Assembly (NCBI RefSeq): GCF_004359215.1
Contig: NC_090621.1
Span: 182,705-246,704 of the forward strand
Source of the DNA: Bremia lactucae
Taxonomy: Eukaryota > Oomycota > Peronosporomycetes > Peronosporales > Peronosporaceae
Reading direction: 5' to 3'
Length of the DNA stretch: 64,000 nt
Made by a program: the position numbers and the translations under genes. The notes below the pieces were generated by a model. The model saw only the letters and a program-made list of their open reading frames with translations. It was not told the DNA's origin and did no database searches. Positions 9,613 through 20,540 of this stretch are shown here, piece after piece (position 1 is the first letter of the stretch; each line of letters opens with the position of its first letter).

Positions 9613-9840
9613 TTTCTAAGAGGTTCGGCGCGGGCCGTGTTGCTTCTAAATTAAAACATTCGAATGATCGTAATACGATGCGGCTCTTAGCCCTATACCT
9701 GAATATTTAATTCTCGTAGTTGCCTTAGGTTCCGAGCTATTAGTTTTGGGCCACTGCTATATATACACACATATTTGCCATTTGTATACCCCAAACTGAT
9801 AGCCAATCAAAAAGCATAAAATTATAAATGCACCCCGTGT
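9613..9840 (+). other. CRN 3' flank remnant, right half
   Basis: Continues the match that stopped at 1375: GGTTCGGCGCGGGCCGTGTTG, ATGATCGTAATACGATG and GTAGTTGCCTTAGGTT correspond to 62870-62960 behind CRN gene 2 and to 51540-51660. It is truncated at about 9840 by a D LTR piece. No coding sequence. Confidence 0.65.
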
Positions 9841-10084
9841 TCCTTAGCCTTTAAAGGCTTGCGCAGTGATCTGTATGAGATAGAAGCCTTTCTAAGGTAT
9901 ATCCTCTTGGGCACTAGTTATCACTTGGTATTACGAACCCCTGAATCTCTTGAACTACTATTCCTTGAGCTTTAATAGCTTGTTCGACTTCCTGAGTTGT
10001 TAAACCATTCAATCAATAGAATTAAGAGACTCTCTGAGTCTGAAAGTCATCCTTTAACTTTAGAAGCGAGGTAGCTCCGCTACA
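9841..10084 (+). repeat. Family D LTR, 3' part
   Basis: Matches 53043-53285 (AAGGCTTGCGCAGTGATCTG, GACTCTCTGAGTCTGAAAGTC, GAGGTAGCTCCGCTACA). The left portion is missing. CCTGGTAGG follows as a primer-site remnant. Confidence 0.7.
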
Positions 10085-11030
10085 CCTGGTAGGCCTCGTA
10101 GTCAATCTATGCCTGAGTCCTTGTGAGACCAAACCCTTACGAAAATAAAAGAGATTCCAGAACTGTCAGAAGCGCAACGCGCCGCTTTTGAAAAGCTAAA
10201 AACGTTGTTTGGGCTTTAACGCGTGGAATTCATTATCTCCCAGAAACCAGAGGTCCTGCATGCTAGGCTGGAAGCCTTCATGCGATACGAAGCCTCCCTG
10301 ATCGGTCAAGTACAGAACCACTTAGCGGCATCTATGGTAACCCGTTACATTTCTGTACCTGATTCAGAACCGACGGTATGCCCTCTAGTTGTCAATGTGA
10401 AGCCGTGTGAGGGAAAAGAGGGAAAAATCTCCCTTTTGGATTCGGAAGAGGAAGATTGAATCCGCTTTGTTCCTAACAAGAATGCTAAAAGGTGGCTATG
10501 CCCATTTTTAAACTCGAAGGTAAAGCGATTTGGCACTATCGTATAGTACGTCCATAAACGACGCTTTTTCCACATTAGATTCGCTGAAACAGCAAATGAC
10601 TAGCATGTTTACACCGCCTGATCAGGCTTTTCGCATGCGAGGACGGCTCTTAGCGACTCGACAGAGTAAACGAACTCTAGAGGACTTTGTCCAGGAGTTG
10701 AGAGCTCTCAGAGCATCTATGCATCAACACCCGGTGCAAGAAGCAATTGTCGTAATAATCGTTATGAGGGGTCTCAGTGAGGGTGTTACCTGGACGGTAT
10801 TATTCCAATCTCATCTTGCTAGGTTTGAAGAGGCAGTTGCCATAGCACTACGTGCTGAGCTCAACTTCAAGTCTGCTCGCGTTAGCACGCCTGTTTACCG
10901 AACAAGCTCTTCTAGCGCAGGGGTACCGCCTTATAGACCTTATTAATGGGTCGAAGCCTCGTTGAGGAAGGAGAAGAGGCTCTTCAAGCTGTGAAACTCA
11001 AAAAGAACATCCGTAGATAAAATCTTTCGA
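10085..11030 (+). pseudogene. Family D gag (element D1)
   Basis: Gag of a third Ty3/gypsy family, homologous to 53345-54250. Visible blocks: FISSQKPEVLHARLEAFMR-like sequence from 10223, SLIGQVQNHLA, then from 10530 MFTPPDQAFRMRGRLLATRQ and LEDFVQELRALRASMHQ. At least three frame changes and several stops. The knuckle region near 11040 is badly decayed (only VRPVP-like remnants follow). Confidence 0.65.
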
Positions 11031-11938
11031 TAAATTAGGAGTTTCAAATTTATATTATGGAAGCACGAAACGTTTACGTCCGGCCTGTTCCCTACAAAAT
11101 TCGCGTAAAGCTCGAAAGAGCTCCAACTCCGACCTATACCAGAAATTTGGTACGGTGCGGGATAACGTCGATACCCAGTAGGTGCGGGGCGCCCTACTGG
11201 GAACGACCTTGATTCTGTTGAACCTCTAGGAGGTGAGAGTTAACAGGACCTAGCCCTAATTAGCTCGAGGCATAATGGCACGGGGCGTGAGTACAAGCCT
11301 GGCTTGCTAGTCGCTCAAGCGAATATGAAAGGCTTTGATAACCAATTGTCAATTTATTTGACTCGGGAGCGTCTTGCAATAATGCTCGACGTTTTTTCTT
11401 TCAAGGAAGCTAACAATACGTCGAGGCGCTTTAAGCGCATGAAAGTGATACTATTACTAATCGCTTAGCGACTGGGAGTCATGTCACGGTTCATACAGTT
11501 CATTGAATTTATGTATAAATTTTCTGGACTTTGACAGTATGGAACGCTATCTCGTCCTCGATTTGGATTGAAGATATAATCTCATCCTTGGTATGACCTG
11601 GCTCAAACGCCATGAGCCATGGATCGGTTGGAGGTTAAGACCTTAGGCGCCACGCGCAATGTTCCAGGCAAAGTTTTGGAGAGCGATAAACCCACCTTTG
11701 CTAGGCAACAGAAACGCTATTGGCGCGGATCATTGAGTCTGTCAGTGTTTAGACATTGGAATGTCTTAATAAACTTCAATGTTGAAATCATAATTCGGAG
11801 ATCGACTCAGTAGAAGGAAGTGGAACGGCACGTACTCCGTCAAGCTGCACTCGTTGTACTAACGATTCACTGAATACTGAAAGCATTGCTGGCCTAAGGC
11901 TAAATCATCAAGGGTGCAGTATCCCTGAGATACGTGGA
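11031..11938 (+). pseudogene. Family D protease region (element D1), truncated
   Basis: Homologous to 54400-55060: the block around 11340 corresponds to the DSGASYNYAR active site, but the motif reads TRERLAIML-like and the Asp is not retained. Further along are GTLSRPRFGLK and KTLGATRNVPGKVLESDKPTF. The similarity ends abruptly at about 11938, after ATCCCTGAGATACGTGGA, where a B fragment in the opposite orientation begins. Confidence 0.6.
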
Positions 11939-12185
11939 CGCGTTTCATTACTGTTATCGATACGCCTGTCGCTAGGCACACCGTCATCCTCATTGGAGGG
12001 ATGTCGCGCTCAACATATTTGAAACTACGACCCTCTAGTGACTGGCGACGAATAAAGTTATTCGACGCTCCGCAGTCCCCTAGGGCTCTGAGTGACAAAT
12101 CATTTGTCACTTTCAACTTCAAGGTGATGAGAGATACATCATCACCAGGTGCAGGGACACATAATGATTGTGTGTCTGGAGCAAG
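11939..12185 (-). pseudogene. Family B protease fragment
   Basis: Minus-strand frame with LKVTNDLSLRALGDCGASNN, RRQSLEGRSFKYVERDIP and MTVCLATGVSITVMKRV. The DCGA active-site motif is intact here, unlike in B1 and B5. Flanked by unrelated D and A pieces, so it is a stranded fragment. Confidence 0.7.
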
Positions 12186-12757
12186 TTGTGCGTGGCAGCT
12201 TCAAGTAGCGACCGCCTACACTGAATTGCACTAGTAGGCCTTCCCTCTACCCGTCCGTCAGTGATGACGAGCCTCACTATTAATTGTGCTCATTTCCCAC
12301 ACCTCTCCGAACATTATCGGGAGATGACAGAGCACTTAGCGCACGGACTTTGGGGACAAGCTTTGGCCAGGCTCTTGGGTAGTCCACTTATGTAACATGT
12401 TACTCATTTGAAGCAGTTTGAGACATTCGTGCTCGGACAGCGAAGGGCCGAGTCCGAGGAAGAGATGCATGCTAAGGCGGAGTCCGTCACTAAGACTCAG
12501 CATGAGCTTAGGCGAGAGCAGGTTTGGAGCGAGACTCTAACCAGGACTTAACCAGGACTGTTGAGATGGTCTCGGCGCGGCCGATTCAGTTGTGGCTCAT
12601 TGAGATCGACTCGCCCAAGTTAGATGGAACTGCAGCGCAAACGATTGTCCACGGGCTGTTAGCCTTGAAGCAATGCGGTGTAGCGCAGCTCCTCGAAGAC
12701 GACACCCGGATGATTTCGTACGCCACGCCGGATCTATGCGGTAAGGTCTCAGAGTAG
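12186..12757 (+). pseudogene. Family A LTR end plus gag 5' part
   Basis: 12186-12229 is the last part of an A LTR (ends GACCGCCTACA). The gag follows: HFPHLSEHYREMTEHLAHG, then a frame with MVSARPIQLWLIEIDSPKLDG and DDTRMISYATPDLCGKVSE. It is nearly identical to the minus-strand copy at 25128-25760, so the two come from one duplicated or closely related element. It stops at 12757 where an A LTR in the opposite orientation begins. Confidence 0.7.
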
Positions 12758-12772
12758 GCTTACTCATTGCTT

Positions 12773-13133
12773 CTTCTCTCACGTACCGTAAATGAATTAG
12801 TGGGCGCCTAAGCGACCTCACTCGACAAGAGATGTTGCGGGCGCGGTAATCCGGCTCCACGTGCGCACTTGTCAACTAGGAATTAGCGATCAGGTTTAAT
12901 CTTTTATACAATCTATGCTAACCGATCATAAATGCCGCCTCTGTTGATTTGCATTAGTATGTATTGCGAGCGTATATCCTAAAAACCTTGTATCTTGGAT
13001 GACGCTAGTTGTCATGCCCTCAGGTGCATCACATACACTAATTACTTAATCTAAGTAATTGATTATCCCCTTAAGTACACAAAGTGTACCTTATCGGGAC
13101 TGTGTAACATTAGGGCAACTTTAATTCGTTACA
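12773..13133 (-). repeat. Family A LTR, truncated
   Basis: Minus orientation; starts (at 13133) TGTAACGAATTAAAG. Very close to 25800-26168, including the downstream flank to 13232. The element-internal end is missing. Confidence 0.65.
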
Positions 13134-13232
13134 GAAACTCTACGCACTGAATCGGAATTATAATCTATCATATAAATTACCAGCAAAATTTAGCGTTAGC
13201 GATAACAACGTTCTTATTCCACCACTCAACTG
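13134..13232 (+). other. Flank duplicated from upstream of CRN pseudogene 1
   Basis: GAAACTCTACGCACTGAATC and CAAAATTTAGCGTTAGCGAT also occur at 26169-26268, directly upstream of CRN pseudogene 1. The copies diverge after CCACCACTCAACTG. A duplicated LTR-plus-flank unit is the simplest reading. No coding sequence. Confidence 0.6.
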
Positions 13233-13392
13233 GACTATCAAAACATTGAATTAATCTAATTATGATAAATTAATTGTGAAGCATGTACCAAATCTTCAAG
13301 TATCACATATAGCTACAAAAGCACTAAAACTATAATTTGAAGCCTGCGACGAGAGAGAATAGAATAAACCCTCTATAATTAAAATGTATTCT
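13233..13392. other. AT-rich unassigned stretch
   Basis: 160 bp of AT-rich sequence between the duplicated flank and an inverted CRN 3' flank. No frame, repeat or motif recognised. Confidence 0.5.
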
Positions 13393-13589
13393 TTGCCAAA
13401 TAACGAATAAGTAAAAACCTAAGGCGAATATGAGAAATTGAATATTCAAGATTTGGCTTTAAATCGCATCGAATTACGATCATTCAGGAGCAACAAGACT
13501 TACGCTAAACATCGTTAAGTTTGTCTAGAAATAACACTCGTTTGGTCGATAGGGCCCCTGAAAGTCGTTCAACAACATTTCTGTGTCAT
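13393..13589 (-). other. CRN 3' flank remnant, inverted
   Basis: Read on the minus strand: ATGACACAGAAATGTTGTTG, CTTTCAGGGGCCC, GTTATTTCTAGACAAAC, ATGATCGTAATTCGATGCG and TATTCGTTATTTGGCAAAG. These match, in order, the 3' flanks of CRN pseudogene 1 (28728-28790) and CRN gene 2 (62890-62990). A C LTR cuts it at 13589. Confidence 0.65.
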
Positions 13590-14093
13590 TGTAATGGGTG
13601 TCCGTTACATGAGTATAATTTCTACCGAGGAATAACAATTATTATTTTCTACAAGAGGAAAAAAACAAAGACGTACAGAATCATTATCTTTATTAATTTT
13701 GACTTGTAATAGTTCCTATATTTCCAAATTAAATAATATTGATGCAATAAGACATTAGCTGTATTGATATGTTGAATTAAGTCTAATGAACCCCGCCAAT
13801 CGTTAAAAGACACGATTGTGCGGTGCGCAACGAGGCGCCATACTTAATTAGTTATTAATATAATCAGTTCAGTAGTAGATAGAAGATCGTTATGCAGAGA
13901 GCTAATATATTAAAACACTTTTACTTTTCTCTTATTCTAACTTCTTAATTGCTTTTGGCAGCTACAGACACTTAGCTACTTAGAAACCCCTTCTGTACCC
14001 TTGTGTACGTGAAGTTTCGAGGCACCTAACCTTCACTGTAATCAGTGTAAGACCACTAGTTCTTACGAGTACAAGTGAAAGGTGCCCATTAAA
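13590..14093 (+). repeat. Family C LTR
   Basis: Starts TGTAATGGGTGTCCGTTACATG and ends AAAGGTGCCCATTAAA. Shares CGATTGTGCGGTGCGCAA and GTGTACGTGAAGTTTCGAGGCA with 17461-17965 (minus) and 63038-63906 (plus). Followed by CCTGGAAGCGCTTTGTAG, a mutated primer site. Confidence 0.8.
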
Positions 14094-14290
14094 CCTGGAA
14101 GCGCTTTGTAGTCCGTTCAGCGACCTACTCACGTTCCACCATCAAACATGGACATGTTGGATAAAGAAGGACGGTGCTTTTCAGCCCCCCAACAAGGCTA
14201 TCTCGCCACGCTTGAAGGGTTTACTTCTTCGAATGACCTTGAATGGAGAGCGATCGAACAACGAGTTCAGTCGTTGGCGGGACCGCCGTC
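14094..14290 (+). pseudogene. B-like gag 5' fragment behind C LTR
   Basis: Starts MDMLDKEGRCFSAPQQGY at 14148, recognisably the family B/C gag start, and is lost after about 14290 where homology switches to the minus strand. Confidence 0.55.
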
Positions 14291-15240
14291 ACGTTCAAGT
14301 ATAAGAACATTTTGGACTGGGTACGATGTACTTCAACATTCGACGTTTCGTTTACGGCTCTGCTATGGAAGAAGACATCAAAATCACTCGGTGCAAAATC
14401 CCGCACCGATCTCAACAGATTGGTTACACATATAAATGTCGCAGGGGGCATTACTTAATCCCTGTGGCATGAATAGCTACTCCCATAAAATACCGCTTCG
14501 GGTCCTTGCTGCTATGAACGGAATATCTTGTTTAAATAAGGATCTGATAAAATCCATCCATCAGATCCATTGACGAAAAGATAGTACCCTTCGACATACC
14601 ATTAATGAAAACGTCTTTTCGTGGTATCGGCGTTTGAGACGGTACAGTTGCAGCGTTCAGTTTATTAAATGCATGCACAATCCGCCATCTTCTATTGCTT
14701 TACGCACACAGAAAGTCGGAGAGCTATGTGGGAAAGTTATTTCCTCGCATGGCTTGCTGCTGATTGTTCGGCAAAGAATCTGTCGATCGCTATTACTTCT
14801 TCACGAGGCAATGGCCATTGCTTCATGATAAAGTATTTCGAATCTGGGATTAGGTCGATTTCGTGTCGAGTGCCTTTATCCTTAATCAACACGCACAGTA
14901 CTGATTCGAGGAAGATATCCTTAAATTATATCTTTTATATAGAGGGTTCGTCTTCAAAGACTCCCAGGATTGGGACGTAAATCGTTCAATTCAAGTCTTC
15001 TCATCGAGAATACTTTCGTATATCGATGAGCTACTGATAATCTGTTCAATCTCAGAAAATACAATTGTTGACCGAATATCGGCCACGTAGTCGTCATCTG
15101 AAGCAATACACAGATATGCTTGACTTTGCCACTACGCAGATCACGCAAGTACCGTTTCGGTTCTAGCGTTGGCAATTGAGCTTTTTCCGAAGTTTCTTCG
15201 GAGGCACTATTAGGTCAAGTGTGCGCAAACGCCTTCACTT
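14291..15240 (-). pseudogene. B-like RT and pol linker fragment, inverted
   Basis: Minus-strand RT pieces: ATFICVTNLLRSVRDFAPSDFD (YFDD box reduced to DFD by a deletion) at 14221-14451, TPSG-type sequence near 14480, then the linker LPTLEPKRYLRDLRSGK at 15100-15175. Stops and frameshifts throughout. Opposite in orientation to the gag pieces on both sides. Confidence 0.6.
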
Positions 15241-15299
15241 GATCTATTGCTTAGTAAAACATTGATTGTCTCAGATTCTTTTGGAACTTATTTTCGAGG

Positions 15300-16780
15300 G
15301 TACCTGAGAAACCACGTGCCGAAGTCAGGGTTCGAGCCGAGCTCCTAAATTTGTATCAGGGCAAGCGTCACATTCACGCCTATGCCCAACATACGCGATA
15401 CCTGGTCAGTTGTATCGTTAGTGATCCAATTGGCGAACAAACACAGGTAACTGTGTTTATTAAAGGTCTTGCAGACGGGCCTGTTAAGACATACCTGTTC
15501 CGGCTAGAATCAGAGTCGCTTGACCAAGCGATCTCTATAGCGGAACAGGATGACTTCAGCCTGAAACAGGCTTTCGTCCCATCGGGTGCATACCGTCCAC
15601 CGAGACGACAAAAGAACAAAGATCCAGAACTATGGATCTCTTGTATGTAGAGAGCGAGAAACCTCGTTGTTCAAGTTACAAACTGTTACAGAAATTTAAA
15701 CGTTGTCAAAAAATGGGCCACTACGCCTATGAGTGCAGTGCCTACGGCCAGTGCCAAAAACACTGAGCGAAACAAATGACCACTCTCTAGAAACAGCGGA
15801 GGACGCGGATCCAACGCTGTTACGAAGTTGCAACGGCGAAGCGGATCGTAAAAAAACGGTCGAAGTCAGTTGGTGCGGAGCGCCCTACTTATCCAGCAAC
15901 GCCAAAAATATATGCAGACCTTTGACGAAAGTTACTCCTCACAAGCGAATATTGTGTTTAACTGCCCTAGGGATGAGGTTAATCTCAACACCATGAAAAT
16001 AGAAGTGTCAAATAAGTTGCCACTTAAGTCCCTCGTCGATTGTGGGGTGTCTAATAATTTATCAGACGCCAATCGCTAGAAGATTACAGACTCAAATTTT
16101 TTGAGCGCGATATCCCTCAAACGAGAATGAAGGTGTGCCTAGCAACAGGCGCATCTGAACGGTTAAGGAACTTGTAGTTTGTATCCAATATACGCTAAAG
16201 GGTAAACAGAACGATGATGACTTCATCGAACTGGATTTGGATGACAAATTTGATGTCATCCTTGGATTACTATGGCTCAGAAAGTAAGAGCCATGTAGAA
16301 TTTGCAGCAGCAAGCCGTGACAATGCCTGTCTCTTGTTCATCAGACGGCCACGTGATGAACGTCTTGCTGCATTTTCAAGATGTCCTACAAGTTAGTGCG
16401 GTAGCCTCACCTGCGGGTAGGTCGTTAGCATGACTACACAAGACCTCAGTGTGAATACCCAAAACATTGTGGAGTTAGATATCGACGGCTGTGTAAAAGC
16501 ACAGGCAGCGTCGAAGGTCCACCATAGTAAGGTGTACAAGTTACTGAGGGCTGTGCACAAGCACAGGCAGCGTCGAAGGTCGACCACTCGAAAAGGTTGA
16601 GTGGTACGAAACAAGGATGCTTGTTTGACAAGCAACATTCCAGATATTTTCAAACGCCCGTCTATAAGAGACAGTACACAAGTCCTAGATCGACTGGAGA
16701 GTCGGTCGTAGAGGATCCCGCTGTGGTAGCGCAACCACAGCTAGGCAGTTGAGGTGGATACTCCCTAAATAATTTCTGTG
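15300..16780 (+). pseudogene. B-like gag and protease fragment
   Basis: Plus-strand gag: HIHAYAQHTRYLVSCIVSDP, VFIKGLADGPVKTYLFRLES, then a damaged knuckle near 15690-15740 (KRCQKMGHYAYEC, first Cys lost). Protease near 15970-16080 reads SLVDCGVSNN (DCGA changed to DCGV). The region beyond 16300 resembles the protease-RT connector of B1 (KVHHSK, AQAASKV). All frames are broken. Confidence 0.6.
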
Positions 16781-17424
16781 GGAAAAAGTTCCTGGAAACC
16801 TGTGGTCAAAGGGCTAAAATGTTTGTCGGAGCCGGATCTTAAAGGCCTCATACTACTCAAAGACTAATGGGTCGTGAAGCTTGAGCCGCAAGGGTCAATT
16901 TTTGGCACGTCCAGCTAAGTTGGATATGCCAAATTCCACTTTCGTCGTATCATCGCTGATACGACGAGCTTTTGTGGCGTCTTTTAACTCGACTAACCAT
17001 CTCAAAAGGGAGTCGCCTTCGACTGCCTTAGACCTTGAGATTTTTTTTTAAGCTTTTGGGTCGACGCGGAAGCGACGCCCCATCAACAGCATATACATGC
17101 TGTTGTCTCAACAGTTCCAATTGTTGAGCTTCTGTTCTCTCAATACCTCCGCGTGTTATGAGCCTTGCTGGTGAAGCAAGGCAACTTTCTATCGGGCCCC
17201 GTCGACTTCATGATGTACGAACCCTATGGTCGCGTATTGTTCATATTTTGCTCGAGTGTACAGCATGGCGCAACGGCTGGCCCGCTTAAGACCGAGCTCA
17301 TTCGCTTGATCGCTCTTCATACAAGGTCACTCAAAATGAGTGAACTCTTGACGCGTCGCGTGATAGCCTTTTTGAGGAGCTGAAAAGCTCTGTCCTTCTT
17401 TATTCAACATGTCCATGTTTGATG
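16781..17424 (-). pseudogene. B-like gag 5' fragment, inverted
   Basis: Minus strand from the start at about 17415 (MDMLNKEGQSFSAP): SLLRWLVELKDATKARRISDD and SNLAGRAKN are clear gag capsid blocks. Frameshifts and stops are present. It belongs to the C LTR at 17461-17965. Confidence 0.55.
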
Positions 17425-17460
17425 GAAAGTGTGTAGGTCGCTCTACAAAGTGCTAACAGG

Positions 17461-17965
17461 TGCAACGGGGCACCTTTCACTAGTACTGATAAGTACTAGT
17501 TGGTCTTTCACGTTTTACAGTGAAGTTAAGGTGCCTCGAAACTTCACGTACACAAGGGTACAGAGGAAGGTTTCTAAGTAGCTAAAGGGCTTTAGCTACC
17601 AAAGGTAATTCAAAGATTTAGAGTTAGAGAAAAGTAAAATTGTATTAACATATTTAGTTTCTACGTAACGATCTTCTATCTACTACTGAACTGATTATAG
17701 TAATAATTAACTGAGTATGGCGCCTCCTTGCGCATCGCACAATCGTGTCTTATAAGGATTGGCGGGGTTTATTAGACTTTATTTAGCATATTAATATAGC
17801 TAATGTCTTATTGCATCAATAGTATCTAATTTAGAAATATTGGAATTATTTAGTCAAAATTAATAAATATTATAATTTTGTATTTCTTTTTTAGTTCCTC
17901 TCAGCAAAAATAATAATTGTTGTTCCTCTTAATGGGAATTCATATGGAACGGAACACCCGTTACA
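17461..17965 (-). repeat. Family C LTR, inverted
   Basis: Read on the minus strand it starts TGTAACGGGTGTTCCG and ends GGTGCCCCGTTGCA; 505 bp. Primer-site-like CCTGTTAGCACTTTGTAG follows. It faces the plus-strand C LTR at 13590. Confidence 0.8.
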
Positions 17966-18304
17966 CTGAGAGTGTTGCGGATAATTAACTCGATTCGTGT
18001 TAAAATGTACAAATTTGCGATAAGTATGGGTAAATCCGAATTTGCTGTCTATTTCTAAGCGTGTGTTTTAATGTAATTGTCAGATCAGATTATTCTTGAT
18101 GTAATGCTGTGCTTGTCTTTGTAGTTATTGGATGTGTAGTAGATGTAAATGTGTCGCTTATAATCAGAATGAACTATCCTCATTTATATACTGTGAGCCG
18201 GGAGGTAAGATTCGATACAACCATTAGTATTCATTGACTATTTTTCTATTTATCACATCTTCAGCATTATTAAGCAGTGGTCATATCTGTGGCCGTAGTA
18301 GTTT
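17966..18304. other. Unassigned AT-rich stretch
   Basis: 339 bp between a C LTR and the A2 element. No reading frame of note, no repeat shared with the rest of the window that I could see. Confidence 0.5.
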
Positions 18305-18838
18305 TGTCTGTGGGCACGTCTTAGTGCGGCCGCGCTCTACTTGAGCACACACCCTAGTATAGCGAGGAAGCAGTTTGACCGACTTCTCTAGCGTGTAGTG
18401 AGGTTATTGTGGCAGGCGCCTTAGGGACTTCACCCAATGCACTTAACTACTCTGATCAAAGTGTCGTCACGGGAGCGGTGATCCTACTCCTCGTGCGCAA
18501 TTTCCAAGTAGAAGGTAGTTTTAAGACTGGTTTATATTTAATCGTATTAAATACAATTACGTATTTTTACCAATCATAAAATTTTATTTCTCAAAATAAC
18601 ACGAATATGTATTGCAAGCGTTTCTTTCTCGATACCTCGGGTAACGTATGACGCTAAGCGTCACCCCTCCTAATGCGAATGCACCTATGTGCATCACATA
18701 CACAATAGTTGGTCACGATGAGAATCAAACCCAAGTGATAGTTCTTATTACTTTATTTAAGTAATTGACCATCTTTTTGAGTACACAAAGTGTATTAACC
18801 GGAACTGTGTAACATTAGTGTAACTCTGGCCCGTTACA
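18305..18838 (-). repeat. Family A 3' LTR of element A2
   Basis: Minus strand start TGTAACGGGCCAGAGTTACAC at 18838, end ...CCCACAGACA. Closest to the LTR at 628-1179 (shared GTGCGGCC, CACACCCTAG, AGCGAGGAAGCAGTT), not to the LTR at the other end of the element. Confidence 0.75.
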
Positions 18839-18963
18839 CCACCACCTTATAGAACTACTTTACATTTTGTAGCTCGTCAAACTGGAAAGAGGAACAGCAA
18901 GCTGCTTTACGCGCAGCTTAGCGCTCTCATTTACTCTTGCTACCTGTCTTACACGGGGCCGAT

Positions 18964-20462
18964 TATGCCTCCGAAAAGGGGCAACGTTAGTGGGTCGTCT
19001 GCGAAGACACCCACTCAACCACGCGCGATGCGCACGCGCGCCGCATTTACATACTGGCAGCGTCTAATGGCTTGGTCGAACCGCCTACAGCTACTGCTGC
19101 TGTCGTGTTAAATGGGCTTAAGGATCTATCCCACTTAACAGTGAGGATGTCGATTCGTCGCTCATTGTCGACTACAATGAGTTGACACCGTTGCCGTCAC
19201 CTCATAGTAGTGTTGCGGAAAACTAGCTATGGAAGAAAGATGGTGGCGCATTATTGCCCATCCAAGCTTCTCTCGTTGATCACAACATGATCACAACAAA
19301 GTTTTCTTATGCTGTCTCGTCGCCTACGCCGGATAGCGCAGCGACTATTAGTGATAGCGCTGTCCATAAAGGCGCAGCTGTTTCCCCGTTGGGTATAACC
19401 ACAACGCCTATCGCTCAGACCAATCTATATGGATCTGACATAGAGGATTCTGAGCTTAAGCTCCGCCGACGACACGTGGGAGCGCTCAGTCGGTGTCACA
19501 AGCTAGTCGTTTTAAACGTGGCTATGTGACGGGTGGTGTACCACTTATGCCTCCTCCATCCAAATGGTCTCGTGCAAACGGGCCGAGAGCCTCGCTTCAA
19601 GAGCGTGCAATCGTAGACATACATAATTTTTATGGCGTCAATGATGCATAAAGGACTCAGCGGAAATCGCGTGGGACGTATTTACAAATCCCGGTCGTGT
19701 TGCGTTCAAAAAAAACGCCCGACAAATACGAGGCGGATTTCTCGCGCCGCATTCATCCGCATTCCGATCCGAAAAAAAAGCGTTGCAGCGAATTAATTTC
19801 GCCCGCTTGTGTGTGAAAGAAATAATGGGTGATACTGTACCCCCTGTTTCTTCTCACAACGCTACTTCTGCTAATCCATTTGAGACTAGCGAAGAGGCCT
19901 CAGCTGGTGCTCCTTTTTATAGGCAGCCACCAAGCCGGGCACATCAATAGGTAGGGTATCGATCGGTTCCCAAGAGTCAAATGCTTCGGATAACCTTTCC
20001 ACTGGACGATGATCTGAAACTCTTGCCTCACGGAGCGGTAGGCAAGCAACCTTCCAACAAGAAAGCGTTTAGTTCCACCCGCATCCATAAGTGCAGGCGG
20101 CGCCCGATAGGAGTGGTCATCTCGCCCACCTACTCGCGGATGCTTTACCTTCGTCCGTTCAGTCACATGCGTTAAGCGCTACTGAGCTGCGTATTGCGGA
20201 TCTCGAGGGTCAAGTCTCGCGACAGACCTCAGATCTTTACGATGTCCGAGCGAAGGATCGTCGACGTTATGAATGCCTGAAGACTCGCTTGGACCTCTTT
20301 GAGATAATTATGTTAAGAAATTCGCGTTACTCGCGTGATGTCCGTCGCACTCCGAGTTCTGTTCGCGGTGGGAGGAGTTGGTCTGACAGCTTTTCGCCTT
20401 CACCGTCCCCCTCACCCGAACGGCGGTCGACTCACAGTTGGTGTCACCATCGGTCTCCTTAG
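18964..20462 (+). pseudogene. Antisense gene of family A, copy 1
   Basis: A gene-like region on the strand opposite to gag-pol, starting about 125 bp inside the LTR. It begins MPPKRGNVSGSSAKTPTQ (18967) and continues through broken frames: LLPIQASLVDHN (19254 on), GGVPLMPPPSKWSRANG (about 19535), LCVKEIMGDTVPPVSS (about 19805-19855), HLAHLLADALPS (about 20110). It ends in a coiled-coil-like and basic tail (ELRIADLEGQVSRQTSDLYD, RYSRDVRRTPSSVRGG, SPSPSPSPERR). The same blocks recur in copies 2-4. The blocks before 19900 lie outside any sense coding. Product unknown; it could be a nucleic-acid-binding or structural protein judging only from the basic, Ser/Arg-rich end. At least four frame changes, so this copy is dead. 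Confidence 0.55.
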
Positions 20463-20540
20463 ACGGTTGTAGGTATGTGACCTCATTTGGGTCTACATAC
20501 CGTTTCGGATGATAAACGTACAATATGGGGTTCGTCTTCA
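19900..20540 (-). pseudogene. Integrase tail and chromodomain of A2
   Basis: 20308-20541 carries the end of the GPY module (LYVYHPKRYVDPNEVTYLQ). 19900-20166 carries a chromodomain: GGTKRFLVGRLLAYRSVR, QEFQIIVQWKGYPKHL, GNRSIPYLLM. The two parts are in different frames. The antisense gene overlaps both. Confidence 0.65.
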
